DNA of 64,000 bases, from assembly GCF_040655075.1 (NCBI RefSeq), contig NZ_JBFAJC010000021.1, positions 108,725 to 172,724 of the forward strand, written 5' to 3'. The notes under the pieces were generated by a model. It was not told the origin of the DNA and made no database searches. It was given only the letters and a program-made list of their open reading frames with translations. The position numbers and the translations under genes were made by a program. The number at the start of each line of letters is the position of its first letter. The stretch's first letter is position 1. This DNA is from Actinoallomurus sp040655075. Lineage in GTDB: Bacteria; Actinomycetota; Actinomycetes; Streptosporangiales; Streptosporangiaceae. Shown in pieces: positions 35,455 through 42,492 of the stretch.

Positions 35455-35622
35455 GTGGTGGCGTCGGCGCAGCAGAAGCGGGCCACCACCGGCGAGGTGG
35501 CGGCATTCGGGGTCGATGTGCTCGCACGGTTCGCCGCCCGACTGGCACACGGCACGATCGCCTCGGATGCGGAATCGGAGATGGTTCCCGTGATCTTGCG
35601 CCGTCCAAGGCTGCAGCGATGA
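35455..35622 (+). pseudogene. Gene fragment, about 55 codons
   Basis: An in-frame stretch from GTG at 35455 reads VVASAQQKRATTGEVAAFGV, then DVLARFAARLAHGTIASDAE and SEMVPVILRRPRLQR, ending at TGA. The composition is protein-like but there is no ribosome site, and the frame continues upstream without a proper start. Probably a remnant, of unknown family. Confidence 0.3.
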
Positions 35623-35631
35623 CCCCTGGCT

Positions 35632-36063
35632 ATGCGGGAGATGAGATTTGCCGCCTTTGCCCGGCAGGTGCGGGATCCGAGCCTTCCCTATGCGCGCAGG
35701 GAGAGCGCGTACCGCGAGTGCGTGGCCCTGTGCCACCCGATCGGGTGGCACGAAACGACCAGCTTCCTGGAGGAGAAGGCCGGGTCGTTCGGAGGCGATG
35801 ACGGGCCCCTGCTGCGGGCCCTCGACCTGCTGGAGGCGAGCCGGGACGTGTGGATGGCGGAGCTCCGCGGATACGAGCAGCAGCGCAGGCGGGAGAAGCG
35901 CGAAGGCCGCCGGACCCCAAGCAGCAGGCCGCCTTCTGTTCCGATGTACTGGTACGGGGCGCCGCTCGAGGGCGAACTGTACGCGCTGCGGTACTGGCGG
36001 CGGCGGCACAATCGAACTTTGGGAGATCTTGGGGTGCCACCGGTCGGGTGGCGGCCCCGGTAG
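35632..36063 (+). CDS. Hypothetical protein (143 aa)
   Basis: A charged, Arg-rich protein without membrane segments. It starts MREMRFAAFARQVRDPSLPY and has ALCHPIGWHETTSFLEEKAG, a helical middle (ALDLLEASRDVWMAELRGYE) and MYWYGAPLEGELYALRYWRR near the end. A weak GGAGATG site precedes it. The two other frames here are also open, so the call rests on composition. Function unknown. Confidence 0.45.
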   Translation: MREMRFAAFARQVRDPSLPYARRESAYRECVALCHPIGWHETTSFLEEKAGSFGGDDGPLLRALDLLEASRDVWMAELRGYEQQRRREKREGRRTPSSRPPSVPMYWYGAPLEGELYALRYWRRRHNRTLGDLGVPPVGWRPR

Positions 36064-36362
36064 GGCAGCCAACTGGTGAACAGCTCGGTGACCGGAGTCA
36101 GGTGCGGCGCGAACACCCCGTCCAGCAGCTCCCACCCGCCGCCCAGGCTGAGCCTGTCGGGCCGGGCCTGTTGCACGGGATCGGCCCGAGGGCCGTTCGC
36201 ATTCTCCGCGAGACGATCGGCTGAGCTCTCGTCGAAGGGGGAGCGGGTCGTCGGCGGGCACGACCCGGTCGAGGGGTGCGTTGTAGTGGGTAAATCTCGA
36301 TGATCTCCGTGGCAGACTTCATCGATCCGCTGCCAGCAGGCGCGTAGCTGCTTGATGTTGAT

Positions 36363-36398
36363 GAGGGCCTCGCCAGAAACGACTCTGGCGAGGCCCTC
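36363..36398. terminator. Strong 15-bp terminator hairpin
   Basis: Perfect arms GAGGGCCTCGCCAGA and TCTGGCGAGGCCCTC with a 6-nt loop AACGAC. It is the strongest hairpin in this stretch and has no obvious intact gene just upstream on either strand, which suggests that a gene has been lost here. Otherwise 36064-36535 holds little. Confidence 0.65.
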
Positions 36399-36418
36399 GG
36401 TCCGCGGCAGGGAACGGT

Positions 36419-36517
36419 GTGCCAGTCAGGCCGCCTTGCCGGGTCGGGCGGTTCCCGCTCCTGGTGGTGCTGGCCGCCGGCGTGCTCGCGTGGGCAACGC
36501 GGTGCTGGCTGCGGTAG
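36419..36517 (+). CDS. Possible single-helix membrane peptide (32 aa)
   Basis: From GTG at 36419 the frame reads a short basic start, one hydrophobic helix FPLLVVLAAGVLAWATRCWL, and stops at TAG. AGGGAA precedes it. It lies just before the GntR-like gene. Support is thin. Confidence 0.25.
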   Translation: MPVRPPCRVGRFPLLVVLAAGVLAWATRCWLR

Positions 36518-36535
36518 CTGGGGCCATGAGGACCG

Positions 36536-37036
36536 GTGACGCGCTCGGCGAACCGTACCCGGCGACGCTCCCGCGTATCGGGTGGCGCAGGCCGGAACCT
36601 TCACGCGGAAGCAGTCGCGACGAGCCTGCAGAGCACGTACGGCGGGTGGGTCATCATCTGGTCGGCCTGGCGGCAGGCCTTCACCGCCTTCTCCGCGATC
36701 AGCACCGACCCGGTGGTCATCGACGAGCCGTCCGTGTCCCGGCTGCTGCAGCGGATCGGCGAGGTCGAGCTGGCCGCGAGGACGCCAGGGCATTCGGTGG
36801 ACGGCGTCGTGGACGACGTGAACGCCCGCCGAGCGGCGGAGACCATGCGGGACCGCATCGTCTGCGGCGACCGGCCGTCCGGCCGGAAGATCCTCTCCGG
36901 CGACGAGCTCGCCCCGATACTCCGGGTCGACCGGCGGGCCGTCCACCGGGCACTGTCGCATCTCGAACGGCTCGGATACCTGAGGACGGTCCCCGGCAAG
37001 GGAACCTACGTCCGGCCGCCCTCGGACTGGCCTTAG
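36536..37036 (+). CDS. GntR-type winged-helix protein
   Basis: A 166-residue protein whose C-terminal 70 residues are a GntR winged helix: RDRIVCGDRPSGRKILSGDE, LAPILRVDRRAVHRALSHLE, RLGYLRTVPGKGTYVRPPSD. Here the DNA-binding domain is at the end, behind an N-terminal ~85 residues (WSAWRQAFTAFSAISTDPVV) of unknown role; this inverted order is seen in some actinomycete regulators. GTG start after GAGGACCG. It may be a remnant of an integrated element, where such regulators are common. Confidence 0.6.
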   Translation: MTRSANRTRRRSRVSGGAGRNLHAEAVATSLQSTYGGWVIIWSAWRQAFTAFSAISTDPVVIDEPSVSRLLQRIGEVELAARTPGHSVDGVVDDVNARRAAETMRDRIVCGDRPSGRKILSGDELAPILRVDRRAVHRALSHLERLGYLRTVPGKGTYVRPPSDWP

Positions 37037-37272
37037 CGGGTCCTGGCCAGATGCCGCACCGTGGACGCATCGGTGACCCGCAGATCCTCGCCCGCCTCAG
37101 CGAGAAGCCGGAAGTACTGCATTTCCCACTGACGGCAGGGCCATAGATATGGCACATAGAGAGCAAAAACCCGTAAACCCATCAGTAACACCGAACCGAA
37201 GGGGTAGAAAACGTCCAAGGAAAGGCGCGACGGTAGCTCAATGTCGCACTCTTAAATCCCAACATCAAAGAG

Positions 37273-38172
37273 GTGGTACGGTTGTACAACGGAGATGGAA
37301 CACCACTCAAGCCTCCCCCTGGCTATGACCTGAACATCGCCCGAACCTGTTCTTTTATCGTCAACGTAGCCTGCGATATGTGCGAACAGTGGAAGGCCGC
37401 AGGCAAGCCGAGCCCCGACAAATTTTCCTGGAAACCCTCCGATAGCTGCCCTATCACCAGCGCAATGTTTCCCGTTGATCACTGGAAGTTTCAAGGCCCC
37501 ATCTGGAGCACTTTCGCCCCCGAAGGCAAAGCGGTCAGCGAACCATTTGCGATATTCGCCTATGGACCTGACACTCAAACGGCATTTCTGGCCTTTCGCG
37601 GGTCTCAGACGAGCGACGATTTCATCATGGACGGCAAGATCAAGCTGGTGCCCTATACTCCGCCGACGGCCTCGCCTATAACAGACATCCAGGTGGCGCA
37701 AGGGTTCTATGGCGTCTTCAACGGTCTTGACCACGGCGCCTTGATGGGCACGTTGTCAGAGCTCGCCCGCAGCGGCGGAAAGCTCATTGTGACCGGGCAC
37801 AGCCTCGGTTCGACTCTGGCGACCTTGACCGTGCCGATGGCATGCGCCGCAGGAATACCCAAAGCGAACATCCTGCATTACAACCAGGCCAGCCCCAAGG
37901 TTGGGAATTCGAAGTTCCAGGCCTACTACACCGACTTGGGCGTGCAGACATTCCGGCTGGTGAACACCTACGACGCGGTGCCGAAGCTACCGCCGGGGCC
38001 GTATGTTCCGGTCGGTGTCGAGGCCCCGTACGGTGCCGACTACCCGACCGAGGCGGAATGCCATAATCCCTGCTGTTCGTACTCCTACGCTCTGTTCAAC
38101 CCCACCGCGCCCTACAACCCGGAGATTGATACATGCATGGCCCGGTCGAATCCTGATTTGCGCACTCCCTAA
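37273..38172 (+). CDS. Class 3-type lipase/esterase in lower-GC DNA
   Basis: A 299-residue alpha/beta hydrolase. The nucleophile elbow GHSLGS puts Ser at 177; the Asp in NTYDAVPKLPP (234) and His264 (AECHNPCC) complete a plausible triad, as in fungal-type class 3 lipases. Preceding segments FLAFRGSQTSDDFIMDGKIK and VAQGFYGVFNGL fit that family. No signal peptide is evident. Ten or so cysteines, unusual for a cytoplasmic actinomycete enzyme, suggest disulfides. GC content and codon use (AAA, ATA, TTT) are clearly lower than in neighbours, suggesting recent acquisition. The GTG start has only a weak ribosome site. Confidence 0.8.
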   Translation: MVRLYNGDGTPLKPPPGYDLNIARTCSFIVNVACDMCEQWKAAGKPSPDKFSWKPSDSCPITSAMFPVDHWKFQGPIWSTFAPEGKAVSEPFAIFAYGPDTQTAFLAFRGSQTSDDFIMDGKIKLVPYTPPTASPITDIQVAQGFYGVFNGLDHGALMGTLSELARSGGKLIVTGHSLGSTLATLTVPMACAAGIPKANILHYNQASPKVGNSKFQAYYTDLGVQTFRLVNTYDAVPKLPPGPYVPVGVEAPYGADYPTEAECHNPCCSYSYALFNPTAPYNPEIDTCMARSNPDLRTP

Positions 38173-38247
38173 CGATCGTCGCTCTCTAAGCTCACGGGCA
38201 GGCGGTGGTGATCGCCTCGGTCCCAGGGGTCGTGTCAGGGTTGGGGC

Positions 38248-38616
38248 ATGAAGTACATGGTGCTGATGTACGCCGATCCCGCAGCGACCGAGGCGATGTC
38301 CGCGGAGGAGCGGGCCGACGTGTTCCGCAGGCACGAAGCGCTCCACCAGGACTTGGAAGGGTCGGGTGAGATGCTCAACGGCGCCGGGCTGGCCTACCCG
38401 AAGGACACGACGACCATCCGGTGGCGCGATGGGGATGGATCTGCCACGACGGACGGGCCTTTCATCGAGGCGACCGAACAACTGACGGCCTACTACGTGA
38501 TCGACTGTGCGAGCCCGGAACGGGCGCGTGCCATCGCCGAACGCGTGGTCGATTTCCACGTCGTGGCGGTCGAGGTACGGGCGATCCACGACTCATTCGG
38601 CATGGACGGCGCCTGA
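38248..38616 (+). CDS. YciI-like (dimeric alpha-beta barrel) protein
   Basis: A 122-residue protein with the YciI pattern: KYMVLMYADPAATEAMSAEE, then the TTIRWRDGDGSATTDGPFIE loop and LTAYYVIDCASPERARAIAE. In actinomycetes this form often accompanies a sigma-70 factor of the SigJ type, which is not present here. Role unknown. Confidence 0.85.
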   Translation: MKYMVLMYADPAATEAMSAEERADVFRRHEALHQDLEGSGEMLNGAGLAYPKDTTTIRWRDGDGSATTDGPFIEATEQLTAYYVIDCASPERARAIAERVVDFHVVAVEVRAIHDSFGMDGA

Positions 38617-38657
38617 TCGGCCGATCCGGTCACCAGGCCACCGGAGCGATACGACGG

Positions 38658-40613
38658 TCACAGCTCCGGGGGCGGGGCGGCGCCGTGGCCGGCGTCGGGC
38701 GGGCCCCAGGGCAGGCCGTGGCGTTCGCAGGCGCGGCGCAGCTCGGCCAGGTCCGGCGGGAACGACACCCGCCGCAGGACCCGGCCCACCGGGCTCCACA
38801 CCACCAGTCTCGGTGCCTCGGACTCGTCGATGCCCACGCCGCCGAGCGCCTGCCGTGTAACGCTCCACTCCGTGCGCCCCAGCCGTGTCACCGACGAGAT
38901 CCCGGACGAGGAGATGCGCAGTTGCGGCCGGTTGCGGTCGTACAGCCACGTGCCCGCGAGCCCGAGGACGAGCCCGGTCGGCGCGGCCCACGACAGCGCG
39001 GTCCAGAACCCGCCGAGGTCGCCGCGCAGCCAGACCGATCCGAGCACCGCGACCAGCTCGCAGAGCGTCGCGGTGACGGCGTACGCCAGCACGCGGGTGC
39101 GCCGGGGCACGTCCAGCTGCACCGGAGGCAGGGTCTTCGTCTCCGGCTCCGTGAGGGCCGGGGACGGTTCGAGGGCCGCCTCGATGCGGGTCATGGAGCC
39201 GTGGAAGGCGGCGTTGACGTACGCGTCGTACTCGGCGTCGGTGATCGGGAGTCGCATCCGCCGGGCGGCCTCGCGCAGGTCCGTACGGGAGATGCGGAGC
39301 ATCGACAGCGGCGCGGCGAGGAACTCGTCGCCGTCATCGTCGTACATCCGCAGCCAGGCGTGCCCGTCGACGGTCAGGAGCTCCATGCCGCCGATGCGTT
39401 CGCGGGGCATCCGCAGGATGACGTCGCCCGCTCCGTCGGCCCAGCCGATGCCGTCCTCGTCGACGACGAGGCGGCCGCCGGGTACCCGGGCGAAGATGTC
39501 CGGCAGTCCCGCGAGGCCGTACTGGGACGGCCGCCGTACTCCCTGCTCGGGCGTGACGACCTGGTAGCCCCGCTCGTTGAGGGCGTGCGTGAGCTGGAAG
39601 GCGTCCAGGCCCTCGGCGGGGAGACGCGCCAGCACCTGCAAGCGGTACCCGAACACCGTGGCGACGGTGTGCCGTCCGGTCAGCCGGCCCGTCACCGGGT
39701 CGACGGCCGTGCCCGGGCCGACGACGACGGCGGCGACATGGTCGGCGCGCACCCTCCACTCGGCGACCGTCGCGTGCCGGACGCGCAGCTCGTTCGGGCT
39801 GATCGACCACGACAGCGGCGCGCCGGTCAGCCGGCGGCGGCGCGCGCCGAGGACCGCGACCGCGCCGACGACCGCCCACAGGCCGCCCATGAGCCGGTCG
39901 CCGAACCCGAGGCCGCCGTCGAAGGCGGACCGGACGAGCATGGTGAGGGCGAGCAGCGAGAGGAGGATCCCGAGCGCGACGGAGCGCCGCCGCCCGGTCA
40001 CCGCGGTGTCCAGGGTCGTCGGCGTGGTCAGCGCGGCGGGGTGGGGTTCGTGGGCGACGGCCAGCAGGGTCGCCTCCTGGTCGCGCAGGCGCTGCTCGGC
40101 GCGGCGGCCGAGCGCGCGCGGCGCGTCCTCCTCCGACGGCAGGTCGCCCTCGTCGAAGACCGAGCGGTCGCCGTCGATGACGTGGGTGGTGATCCCGAGC
40201 CTGCGGGCCGTCATGTAGAACGTGAGCGGCTCGAAGCCCATCTCGGTGAGGGTGCCCGCGGCGGTCGACCCGAACTTGTGGAAGATCGTCAAGACCTCGT
40301 CGTCCGCGGTGACCGTGAACTCCTCGATCCGGTCCCGCTCGTACGCCTCCTCCACCGAGCCGTCGGGCGCGAGGCGTTCGAGGCCCGCCTCGGACAGCCG
40401 CCAGACGCCGGTGCTGCGCGACCGCAGGCCGAGCAGCCACGGCATGAGGTTGCAGGCGACGACGGCCCCCAGCCACACGCCGGGCTGCGGGATGGGGAGA
40501 AGGGCCACCAGCAGGGACAACAGCGCGAACGGGCCGGGCGCGACGGGGCGCGACCGCCGCGCGGGGGCCCGAAGGCCGATCAGCTCGAGGTCCACGAGAA
40601 CAGATCGTGACAT
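38658..40613 (-). CDS. Large hypothetical membrane protein with PH-like domains (651 aa)
   Basis: Three paired hydrophobic hairpins (around residues 22-55, 200-245 and 530-575) separate globular beta-rich parts such as STGVWRLSEAGLERLAPDGS, GRHTVATVFGYRLQVLARLP and RPQLRISSSGISSVTRLGRT. The repeated module, a helix pair followed by a strand-rich segment, resembles bacterial PH or YdbT-like domains in membrane proteins. Start ATG at 40613; the ribosome site is weak. It is 16 bp after the propeller gene, so they form one operon. Function unknown. Confidence 0.7.
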   Translation of the reverse strand: MSRSVLVDLELIGLRAPARRSRPVAPGPFALLSLLVALLPIPQPGVWLGAVVACNLMPWLLGLRSRSTGVWRLSEAGLERLAPDGSVEEAYERDRIEEFTVTADDEVLTIFHKFGSTAAGTLTEMGFEPLTFYMTARRLGITTHVIDGDRSVFDEGDLPSEEDAPRALGRRAEQRLRDQEATLLAVAHEPHPAALTTPTTLDTAVTGRRRSVALGILLSLLALTMLVRSAFDGGLGFGDRLMGGLWAVVGAVAVLGARRRRLTGAPLSWSISPNELRVRHATVAEWRVRADHVAAVVVGPGTAVDPVTGRLTGRHTVATVFGYRLQVLARLPAEGLDAFQLTHALNERGYQVVTPEQGVRRPSQYGLAGLPDIFARVPGGRLVVDEDGIGWADGAGDVILRMPRERIGGMELLTVDGHAWLRMYDDDGDEFLAAPLSMLRISRTDLREAARRMRLPITDAEYDAYVNAAFHGSMTRIEAALEPSPALTEPETKTLPPVQLDVPRRTRVLAYAVTATLCELVAVLGSVWLRGDLGGFWTALSWAAPTGLVLGLAGTWLYDRNRPQLRISSSGISSVTRLGRTEWSVTRQALGGVGIDESEAPRLVVWSPVGRVLRRVSFPPDLAELRRACERHGLPWGPPDAGHGAAPPPEL

Positions 40614-40629
40614 GTCAGCGTCCCATTCG

Positions 40630-41658
40630 TCATGACGCTCGTCTGCGAGCGAACACCACAACACCGGCCAGGGCGAGCGCCCCGACGATTACTACGCCCA
40701 GCATCGTGCGGCCCTTGTGCATTCCGTCACCGGTCCCGTCGGCCGTCGTCCGGTGCTTCGAGGTCGGCGTGGGCGACGGCAGCGCCTCCTTCGGAACCGG
40801 CCCCTGCCACAGCGGCTGCCGTACGCCCTCGCCGCTGAACAGCAACGACCGGCCGTCGGCGGTGTACGTGATGCCCTCGCCGAGCTTCTGGTCCGGGACC
40901 TTGACGCCGGTGAGCTCCTTGCCGGGCGCGGTGTAGATCTCGGCGTCCCAGTAGCCGCGGATGACGAAGGTGCGCCCGTCCGGCGCGAACGCCCCATCCG
41001 TCGCGTACAGCGGGGCGTCACCGACCTGGTGCATGACGTTGTAGCCGCTGGTGCTCAGTTTCTTCGGCCCCTCGTACAGCGATCCACCGAACTCCTTGCT
41101 CGCGATGTAGATCTGGCTCGTCCGCGGGTCGACCATGAGCGTCTCGGCGTTGTGCGATCCGTCCTCGAACTTGATGCGGTACCTCGTGGCGGGCACCGTC
41201 TGGGTACGGATCGTCTTCGGCTCGGGGATGCGGTAGACGGTGGAGTACGGCTGATCCTTGAGGTTGTCGCCGATGTCACCGACGTAGAGGTAGCCGTCCG
41301 CGCCGACCGCCATCGCCTCCCAGTCTCGGTTGTGCGCCCCGCCGAGCGTGATCGCCGCCCGGACCCGGCAGTCGTCGATCCCCAGCGCGAACAGCTGATT
41401 AGAGCCGCCCGAGTCGTTGAACGTGTAGACGATCCCGGGATGGCGCCGGCTCGCACCCAGCCCGCTGGACTCGTCGATGCGCGGGTCGTCGATCGTGCAG
41501 AGCTCTTTCGCGCCCTCGGCGAGGGCCCGTACGGGCGCCACCGCCCTGGCGGGCACCGCCCACACCAGCGGACCGCCCACGGCCAGGAGAGCGGCGAACG
41601 TACGCGCCCTGACCGGCGCCGATCGACCGGGTGACCCGCCCCGGCGCAGCCGCCTCAA
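40630..41658 (-). CDS. Secreted/membrane-anchored beta-propeller protein
   Basis: A 342-residue exported protein. Signal-like N-terminus (TFAALLAVGGPLVWAVPARA), a beta-propeller with NQLFALGIDDCRVRAAITLG, HNRDWEAMAVGADGYLYVGD and IYIASKEFGG, then a Pro/Ser/Thr linker and a C-terminal membrane helix GVVIVGALALAGVVVFARRR ending in arginines. The propeller looks like the esterase-like or SMP-30-like actinomycete family. The best start is TTG at 41658, whose bases overlap the stop of the tiny upstream ORF (TTGA), suggesting coupled translation. Confidence 0.75.
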   Translation of the reverse strand: MRRLRRGGSPGRSAPVRARTFAALLAVGGPLVWAVPARAVAPVRALAEGAKELCTIDDPRIDESSGLGASRRHPGIVYTFNDSGGSNQLFALGIDDCRVRAAITLGGAHNRDWEAMAVGADGYLYVGDIGDNLKDQPYSTVYRIPEPKTIRTQTVPATRYRIKFEDGSHNAETLMVDPRTSQIYIASKEFGGSLYEGPKKLSTSGYNVMHQVGDAPLYATDGAFAPDGRTFVIRGYWDAEIYTAPGKELTGVKVPDQKLGEGITYTADGRSLLFSGEGVRQPLWQGPVPKEALPSPTPTSKHRTTADGTGDGMHKGRTMLGVVIVGALALAGVVVFARRRAS

Positions 41659-41738
41659 TGGAGGAGCGTGCCGAGGACGACGGCGAAGACGAGCGCCGCC
41701 AGCACGGTCGGCAACAGCCATCGAGGAGCACGATTCAC
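41655..41738 (-). CDS. Tiny membrane peptide coupled to the propeller gene (27 aa)
   Basis: GTG at 41738 opens a 27-residue frame: a short basic head (NRAPRW), one hydrophobic helix LLPTVLAALVFAVVLGTLL, a final His. Its TGA overlaps the TTG of the next gene. No strong ribosome site is visible. It could be a leader ORF or a small membrane subunit. Confidence 0.4.
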   Translation of the reverse strand: MNRAPRWLLPTVLAALVFAVVLGTLLH

Positions 41739-41811
41739 AAGCCGAGCCTATGCGCTCCGGCGCGAGAATCGCGCAGCCCCCGTCCCAGGCGTCGCAGCAC
41801 CTGACGGACGG

Positions 41812-42387
41812 TCAGCGAACCTTCCCCCTCCGCCACCGGGCGGGATCGATCTCCACAGGGAACGGCCGGGAAAGCTTGACCGGCTCCTCCGACGCGACCA
41901 CCTGCCGATAGGCGCCATCGATCAGCTCGAAGACGGTCAGTCGCGGAACGGGAAGGAGTTCGGCGATCCAGTAGTGCGGAACGCCCACCTCGGCATAGGC
42001 CTCGAACTTCTCCCCAAAATCCCGGTTGCGGCTCTGCCTGCTCCCGCTGATCTCCACCGCCAGTACGACGTCGGCCGCCTCGAACTCCTGCGGCTCCGCA
42101 TCGACGGCGTCCTCCAGCACCACCGCGAGATCAGGAACCTTCAACCAGTCGTCCCGCTGATGAGTGACGACCTCGACCTCTTGTACGACCTCCAGACCGG
42201 CGGCTCTGGCGAGCTCCCTCAGGACAACGGCGATCTCAAGGGAGGCCACCTGGTGAGGGGCTGCGGGGCGGGGGCTCACGATCAGGACACCGTCGTCTAT
42301 CTCGTACCGGTGGAACTCGTCCTCCGGCAGTCGGCGGAGAGCGTCGACGGTCCAGCGACCGTGACTCTCCGTAAACATTACCGACAC
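41812..42387 (-). CDS. Uma2-family (DUF820) PD-(D/E)XK protein
   Basis: A 191-residue Uma2 protein. Core: YEIDDGVLIVSPRPAAPHQV, WLKVPDLAVVLEDAVDAEPQ (catalytic Asp), LAVEISGSRQSRNRDFGEK (the ExS...K part) and EAYAEVGVPHYWIAELLPVP. The family has a restriction-endonuclease-like fold and is spread by mobile elements, without a settled function. Transcribed alone, divergent from recD2. Confidence 0.88.
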   Translation of the reverse strand: MSVMFTESHGRWTVDALRRLPEDEFHRYEIDDGVLIVSPRPAAPHQVASLEIAVVLRELARAAGLEVVQEVEVVTHQRDDWLKVPDLAVVLEDAVDAEPQEFEAADVVLAVEISGSRQSRNRDFGEKFEAYAEVGVPHYWIAELLPVPRLTVFELIDGAYRQVVASEEPVKLSRPFPVEIDPARWRRGKVR

Positions 42388-42492
42388 TGTGTGTCCTCTC
42401 CCACCGAGTTGCGAAACTCAGCGTAGTTCGAATCTCATTGATCGTGTGGGGAGGTCGCCTGATCTGTCGTTGATCTCGGGCAGTATGTCCAC

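Noticed and set aside
35688..36176. Minus-strand frame with LSLGGGWELLDGVFAPHLTP
   Set aside because: It overlaps the hypothetical gene at 35632 and degrades into low complexity after 40 residues; at most a fragment.
37033..37218. 61-residue protein on the minus strand after the GntR-like gene
   Set aside because: The composition is protein-like (LRVFALYVPYLWPCRQWEMQ), but it starts with TTG without a ribosome site and overlaps the GntR stop; not enough to call.
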